64,000 bases of DNA, from contig QYRS01000003.1 in assembly GCA_006503535.1 (NCBI GenBank), positions 1,302,001-1,366,000 of the forward strand. Reading direction: 5' to 3'. Origin of the DNA: Arthrinium phaeospermum. Lineage: Eukaryota > Ascomycota > Sordariomycetes > Amphisphaeriales > Apiosporaceae. The notes under the pieces are model-generated. The model ran no database searches and had not been told where the DNA came from. It saw only the letters and a program-made list of their open reading frames with translations. The stretch's first letter is position 1, and the number at the start of each line of letters is the position of its first letter. The translations under genes and the position numbers were made by a program. Shown here one piece after another: positions 59,232-64,000 of this stretch.

Positions 59232-59560
59232 ATGCAGCTGGCCCCGGTTACCGTCACCCTTCTTGCCATGGCCTCGAGCGCGCTCGCTGGCGTGGCCAGT
59301 ACCGCCAACTACGACCCCGGTCTCAAGATCTTCAAGCGCCAGAGCGATGACGCCGTGTGCTGCTGTTGCCAAGCGAACGGTGGCTGTGTGAGTGCCCTCC
59401 TTTCTTTCCTCTGCCCTAACCAGATCCCACCTGCTGTATAGAGAAGAATACTGCTGATCATCTTCTCTTCCTTCATCGGCAATAGCTTTGCGAGGCTTCC
59501 CAGGGTCGCTGCGGATCGGACTGCGGCATCATTGGTTGCGTCTTTACCTGCTTGAAGTAG
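59232..59560 (+). CDS. Small secreted cysteine-rich protein
   Basis: Two exons, 59232-59387 and 59486-59560, give 76 residues. A signal peptide (LAPVTVTLLAMASSALAG) and a pro-segment ending in a Kex2-type site (FKR before QSDD) leave a mature peptide of about 40 residues with ten cysteines. The cysteines read CCCC, GGC, LC, GRC, SDC, IGC, FTC, with four in a row at the start. The last exon was found by splicing and is not a stand-alone open frame. The family is not recognised. Small, disulphide-rich secreted proteins are typical candidate effectors or antimicrobial peptides; the role here is unknown. A TATA box lies about 200 bases upstream. Confidence 0.78.
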
Positions 59561-60891
59561 GGTGCCGGTCTGCGATCCAGGGGTACCATAGAGAATGACC
59601 GCTGCGCGGACGATCTGCTTATAACAGCGGGTTTTCATGAACGGGTCGCCTTATCAAAGGCTTGCAGGCCAAGACAGGACTGGAAAGGGGGCTGGGCCGT
59701 TTTCTACTGAATTCGATACAGGTGTTTTAGCCCGATGATACATATCGACGTATGAATAAACGAGCAGTGTTTCTCAGGTGCCTAGTAAAGCCGAGCATTG
59801 CCGCCGTGATGTGCCCAAGCAGTTGCTTAGGTTCGAGCTGGCCAAAGTTGCCCGTTCACCCCTTCTCCCATAACGGAGTCTTCTCATGTACGCGGCGCAG
59901 CCCAGAAAGCGTGGAAGTGAACACGCAACCGGCAACTACTAATCATCACAGTTTCCCGTAAGAGAGATACCGGAGACAGAGGGCCCAGTACGGCAGTGCG
60001 TGAAGATGAAGTCATTCGTATCCTTATTACATGGCCACTGTATTCGTTCAGCGATCAATGAAGAGAGGGGTGGCATTGGGTTAAGACGATATCAGCCTTT
60101 TGATCCATCCAGACCACGGGTCGTACTGGGCCAGGACATTATGTATCACTGTCCATCAAATAGCATGGCCCTGCCAGTGTATGGACCAAGAATGTCTAAA
60201 GTAGATCCTGGGCCCGGGAAGGTATGTGGGAAACATGCTATCACTGAACGTCTGCAGTTAATTACATATGTATTGGGAGGTCTTCAAGCAGACGAGGTGC
60301 AGCGACGGGAGTGGTCGATGAGCATTGTACGAAGAGATCAATAAAGTAAAACCCAGAAAACATCACCTGGGTGGCATGGTATGATTAGGACCATTGCTGC
60401 CAATTAAAAAAAAATTAAAAAAGAAAAATTGCAAAAAGCTCAGGTAGGGTATTCGAATGCATGTCCTCTGGGTTGACCTGACGAAAGCCATCGCTGCTCC
60501 TCAGTGGGTATGCAAGGGAATTCCTACCTTACGAAAAACCGAAGTTTTTACAACCAGACCAGGGTGGCGAAATCCCTGGCTGGTGATGGAAGAAAAGGCA
60601 GTTATTTAGATATTTAAGAGTACCTCGATAGCTGTAGGCATCGGGCTTACCTGCACCTGGGGGCTCACAGTTACCTCACCTCCCACGCGCCCCAAGCAAG
60701 CTCCCCTAACTCTCCCCTTCTGGACAACCCAACCACCTGTATAACAATGAGCTCTTGTAGCTCAAATAGAAAGGTAGGCAACGTGCAGTACGATTCTCTT
60801 CGTGGGACAAGGTTTCCATTCATGCCCTTCATCGCGATTTCCTGGCACCTGCTGAGGATCCAGTGATGTACCCAGTCGGCACACACATGTA
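59561..60891. other. 1.3 kb without a supported gene
   Basis: Contains an A-rich low-complexity run around 60408-60440. Short frames have no domain support. I considered a tRNA near 60440-60490 and rejected it. Confidence 0.45.
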
Positions 60892-62253
60892 CTAATACCA
60901 TATGCTCCGTGTCCGGTGATGGGGCATGGTGTACTTTCCTTCCGCTTCCATCTGCTTCATGGTGTCGTATAGGAAGAAGTCAATCAGGATGGCGTTCACC
61001 TTAGCCTCTGGATGGCTTCGGTTGATATCCCTCCTGAGCAGCTCCACGCACCAGATGCTACAAGCTAAACATGGACGTGTTAGTAAGTACTGACGAATTC
61101 TCACAAGTCAAGTCTGTATATCCTACCTCTGAGCTGAAGTTCATACGACGTTCCACTCTCGATGATATCCCCTTTGCTGACCATGGCCTGCAGGGGCGGG
61201 CTGTACGATATACAGCCCAGGGTTGCCAGGATCTGCGGCACGCGGTAGTCGGCGAACATTGTGATCTTGTCGATGTCCCTGAACTCGCCCCAGTCTTCGC
61301 CATTGAAGCAAGCCCAGACATCGGCCACGAATATCTGAGCACGCTTGAGCAGCCGTATGGGTTTCCGGTGGTTTTCGAACTTGTGCTCGTCCCTGAAGCA
61401 GTCGAAGTCACGCGCAAGCATGTTCACAAGCTCTGCGGCCGACCCATCGGCAACATCGATGAGATGCGTGACGCTGCACGAGTATTTCTGCGAATAGGGG
61501 TTGGTTCGGGTTCATTCGAGCATTTCGAGCCCCTTGTAGAAATCAAGAAAAGGGCAAAAAGGGACGCATGACCTACCTCGTACAGCACTTTCCCTGCTTC
61601 GCGCAGACACTTGAGGCGTTCCTCGAGCAATGGCATCTCTTCGTCCGTGCAAGACCGGAAGACATATCGCAACGACTCGAGGTTGCATTCGTCCTCGCTC
61701 TGCCAGTAGTGCGGGTCGGTGATGGGGATACCTTGAAACATTGATCAACAATTCCATCATGGAGCTGGGTGTGCGATCAATTCGAAGCAGAGCGTCATGA
61801 CGAAACGATTCGACCAATGAGCAGGACAGAGTTGCACACACCTTCCTCCAAGGCCCTCTGCAGCGCGGCGACGAGACTCCAGTAGCCCGTCCAGGTCTTG
61901 TCCTTGTAGCTGATGGCGAACCGCTCGTCCTCGGGCTTCAGCGACCAGAACGAGAAGTTCAGCAGGTCCATGGTGAAGATGAAGGCCACGGTCGACTCAT
62001 CCTTGCTCTTGGGGTGCAGCTCGTGCTCGGCCCAGCTGGCCGTGGAGAAGCCATCGGACTGCATCTTGGCGTGGATGATCGCCGCGGCGTTCTTGCACGC
62101 CCGCATGTCCACGGCGACGTCAATCGAGTTGTCGTAGACATACTCGGCGCCTTCGAGGACACCCGTCTCAGCCTCGGCGGACAGGTTGGGCTTCCCCTGA
62201 ATGTGCTGGCGGAGGAGCTCGAGCAGCTCGGGGTCCGCTTCGTCGTCTGACAT
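60892..62253 (-). CDS. qng1: Queuosine 5'-phosphate N-glycosylase (queuosine salvage, DUF2419)
   Basis: Four exons on the minus strand, 62253-61842, 61731-61577, 61487-61127 and 61064-60892, give 366 residues. The enzyme frees the base queuine from queuosine 5'-phosphate so it can be put into tRNA anticodons; eukaryotes cannot make queuine and salvage it. Family segments are clear: LNFSFWSLKPEDERF, YWSLVAALQRALEEG, KRAQIFVADVWACFNGE, FADYRVPQIL, and the splice-completed RACSIWCVELL with the end IDFFLYD. The start is MSDDEADPELLELL; the frame runs on upstream only to a TTG. The acceptor of exon 4 (TTTAG before CTTGTAGC) was chosen because only it keeps frame. Confidence 0.92.
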
Positions 62254-63653
62254 TCTCGACGATTTTGTGAATGTCAAAGACCGTTTATAGACAACCCTTA
62301 GCTGCTGTCAATTCCGTGTATGATTGTTCGAAGAATTGTATACCGGGGTTGTCATGGATTCGAGGGGCTTAAAACATGGAGATGTGGAAATCGAGCCCGA
62401 CCTCGAAATTTGTAGTAGCGGGTCGGAGTTGGAGCATCAAGCAAGCACTTAACCAGCAGCCTTGCTAACTTATGCATACATACATACTGTATGTACCTAC
62501 ATGGGTATAGCACTGAGCGAGTGCAGCACGAGATATCTATTTGGATATAGAGTCGATGAAACGCGGCAGTATTAGCGACTATATTTTGTTGCATCGCAAT
62601 ACTGCTATCAGACATTCAAAATCGTCAGACTCGTTCCACCCCCCCTCTTCGTCACTTTTACAGGCCATGTGTGTCAATGGTGGTAGAGTTCCCCTGCAGG
62701 CTGAAGTGTGCATGAGACCAAACCAATTGCAGCAACCACTACCGTACTACCGTGCACACCCTGCTTGCTTCCCAGTTGCCAGCCAGCGCGTTTGGGGCGT
62801 GCAGAAGGGCGTGTTCCATTTTAGACCCGGGTCCAATTCCGTCACCGGGGAGCGGGAAAGAATCCGAGTCACTGTCAACGTGCCCGTGAACCCCCGTGGC
62901 GTAGGGGTAACCAGAACACCCTACCGATGTATTCCATCAAATCGTTGGACACGAATCGGCTAGATCGACTGGGTGTTGATCAAGTCTGGTGATATTCGTG
63001 ATATTCATCCAATCGAATGGACTTCGGGTTGATTAATCGGGAAATATCCTTAATACTAGGTACCGTTATACTTCCAAGTTGTCCCGGAACTGGCGATGCA
63101 TATTTGTATTAGGTTGACGTGCATTCGGTCTGGTGTGTCGGGATCCTTGATTGATGAGGATCAAAGATAAAAAAAAAAGTGTTTGCTCAACAGAGTGAGT
63201 GAGTTCATTGATTACAACATGGATCATAGCAGGCCTGCTTCTGTACCTGTACGGGGGCGTGTGCTCAGTGACGACGGAACACTCCAGGTATCCACGTACC
63301 ATTCTAGGCAGGTACACCAATACCTGTACACCTCGCGGCGCGGAAGCTAGCACACTGGAGCGTAGCACCCAAGGCTCACACACCTCGCGCCATCCCATCG
63401 AATCGAGGCTGAGAGAGTGAGCGCCTGCAACTTTTGATTTATTAACCTAGACACGACTAGATCTGCAGTTTCAACCATCCAGTCGTCTCTTTTCACCTTT
63501 GCGCCTGCTCGCAAATTCCCGTCACGACTATTTCTCCTGTCGCGCCACACAAACACACACCTGCTATCCTTCCTTCGTTCATGCATCCCACCCGATCCAT
63601 GACGGCAACTGAAGTGGGCTGGAGCTGTCTTTAGTTAGGTATCTCACTACACC
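62254..63653. other. 1.4 kb without a supported gene
   Basis: Contains a short CATA repeat around 62475-62486. A 140-codon plus-strand frame at 62541 has no ATG at its start and no domain. Nothing else recognised. Confidence 0.45.
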
Positions 63654-64000
63654 ATGGCGCTGGCTCCAACAAGTCGCGACAGCTACAACTGCCAATCCTT
63701 GACCAAGAGCGTCAATGACGATGTCAAAGCCGTAAGTATATTCTCTGTTCTCTTCCCCATTGCCGCTACGCAGCAGCCAGCATCTGCGCGCCAGCTTTAC
63801 GCCCTGCACAATGAGCTGTCTGCCTGCGCATTGCACTGCATATGTCGACCACCGGCGCAGGCGCAAACATGGCAAGCAGCTCCAACAACCGCACGGCAGC
63901 ACCTCTTCACCAAGCAACACCTTCGCACTTTTAGCAACCCAGTATTCCTCTGACTGCTACTGTCCACCATGGAACTGCTCGAAGCTGCCGATCCTGTCGT
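63654..64000 (+). CDS. Possible gene running off the right end
   Basis: A tentative model joins 63654-63731 (MALAPTSRDSYNCQSLTK and on, 26 codons) to 63935-64000 through a 203-base intron with donor GTAAGT and acceptor TTTTAG. Both ends are in phase and the second exon stays open to the window edge (QPSIPLTATVHHGTARSCRS). The product is not recognised. Other acceptors give stops within a few dozen codons. Confidence 0.35.

Noticed and set aside
60440..60500. tRNA-like stretch (TTCGAAT with nearby T run)
   Set aside because: No acceptor stem or cloverleaf could be folded.
62541..62963. 140-codon plus-strand open frame
   Set aside because: No ATG at start and no recognisable protein features.

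Overview
The window comes from a filamentous ascomycete (Pezizomycotina, most likely Sordariomycetes). Both strands carry spaced single genes split by short GT-AG introns, mostly 50-110 bases, often with a CTAAC-like branch site. The proteins are typical fungal families: Byr4, a GH72 glucanosyltransferase, con-13, DUF3425 bZIP, Zn2Cys6 factors and HeLo. There are no operons, and I found no rRNA, tRNA or CRISPR that I could support. Splice models were built by hand from the sequence. Exon sums are multiples of three for every complete model except the broken gene at 35.2-35.9 kb.

Layout. 1.7-4.8 kb: Byr4, a septation/mitotic-exit regulator. 6.0-8.2 kb: secreted M6-type metalloprotease. 8.4-13 kb: a group of a cryptic three-exon bZIP/DUF3425 factor, a short-chain dehydrogenase and a zinc alcohol dehydrogenase ending in SKL; a perfect 24-bp inverted repeat lies between the last two. 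14.2-21.4 kb: a divergent pair, an active-looking protein kinase fused to ankyrin repeats and a HeLo-domain/pseudokinase protein. 22-24.8 kb: a Ctr copper transporter and a ZRC1-like zinc CDF transporter, tail to tail. 25.7-26.9 kb: AflR-like Zn2Cys6 factor. 28.7-35.9 kb: accessory region with an Ecp2/Hce2-like secreted protein, a decayed fragment, an F-box protein, a GH26-like secreted glycosidase and a frameshifted secreted protein. 35.9-40.2 kb: 4.4 kb with no supportable gene. 40.2-47.9 kb: UPF0303, BTB-like, DUF4267, con-13-like and GH72 proteins. 50.7-62.3 kb: housekeeping block with guanylate kinase, septin Cdc10, mitochondrial bL32, Ski8, Pol delta subunit 4 and the queuosine salvage hydrolase, plus one small cysteine-rich secreted protein. 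A gene runs off the right end.

The strongest candidate for an under-described system is the divergent pair at 14.2-21.4 kb. HeLo is the membrane-attacking domain of fungal cell-death proteins such as HET-S, and HeLo plus pseudokinase parallels the layout of animal and plant MLKL. Beside it sits a kinase with intact catalytic motifs and an ankyrin sensor-like tail. I infer a kinase-triggered regulated cell-death or non-self-recognition module; this is untested.
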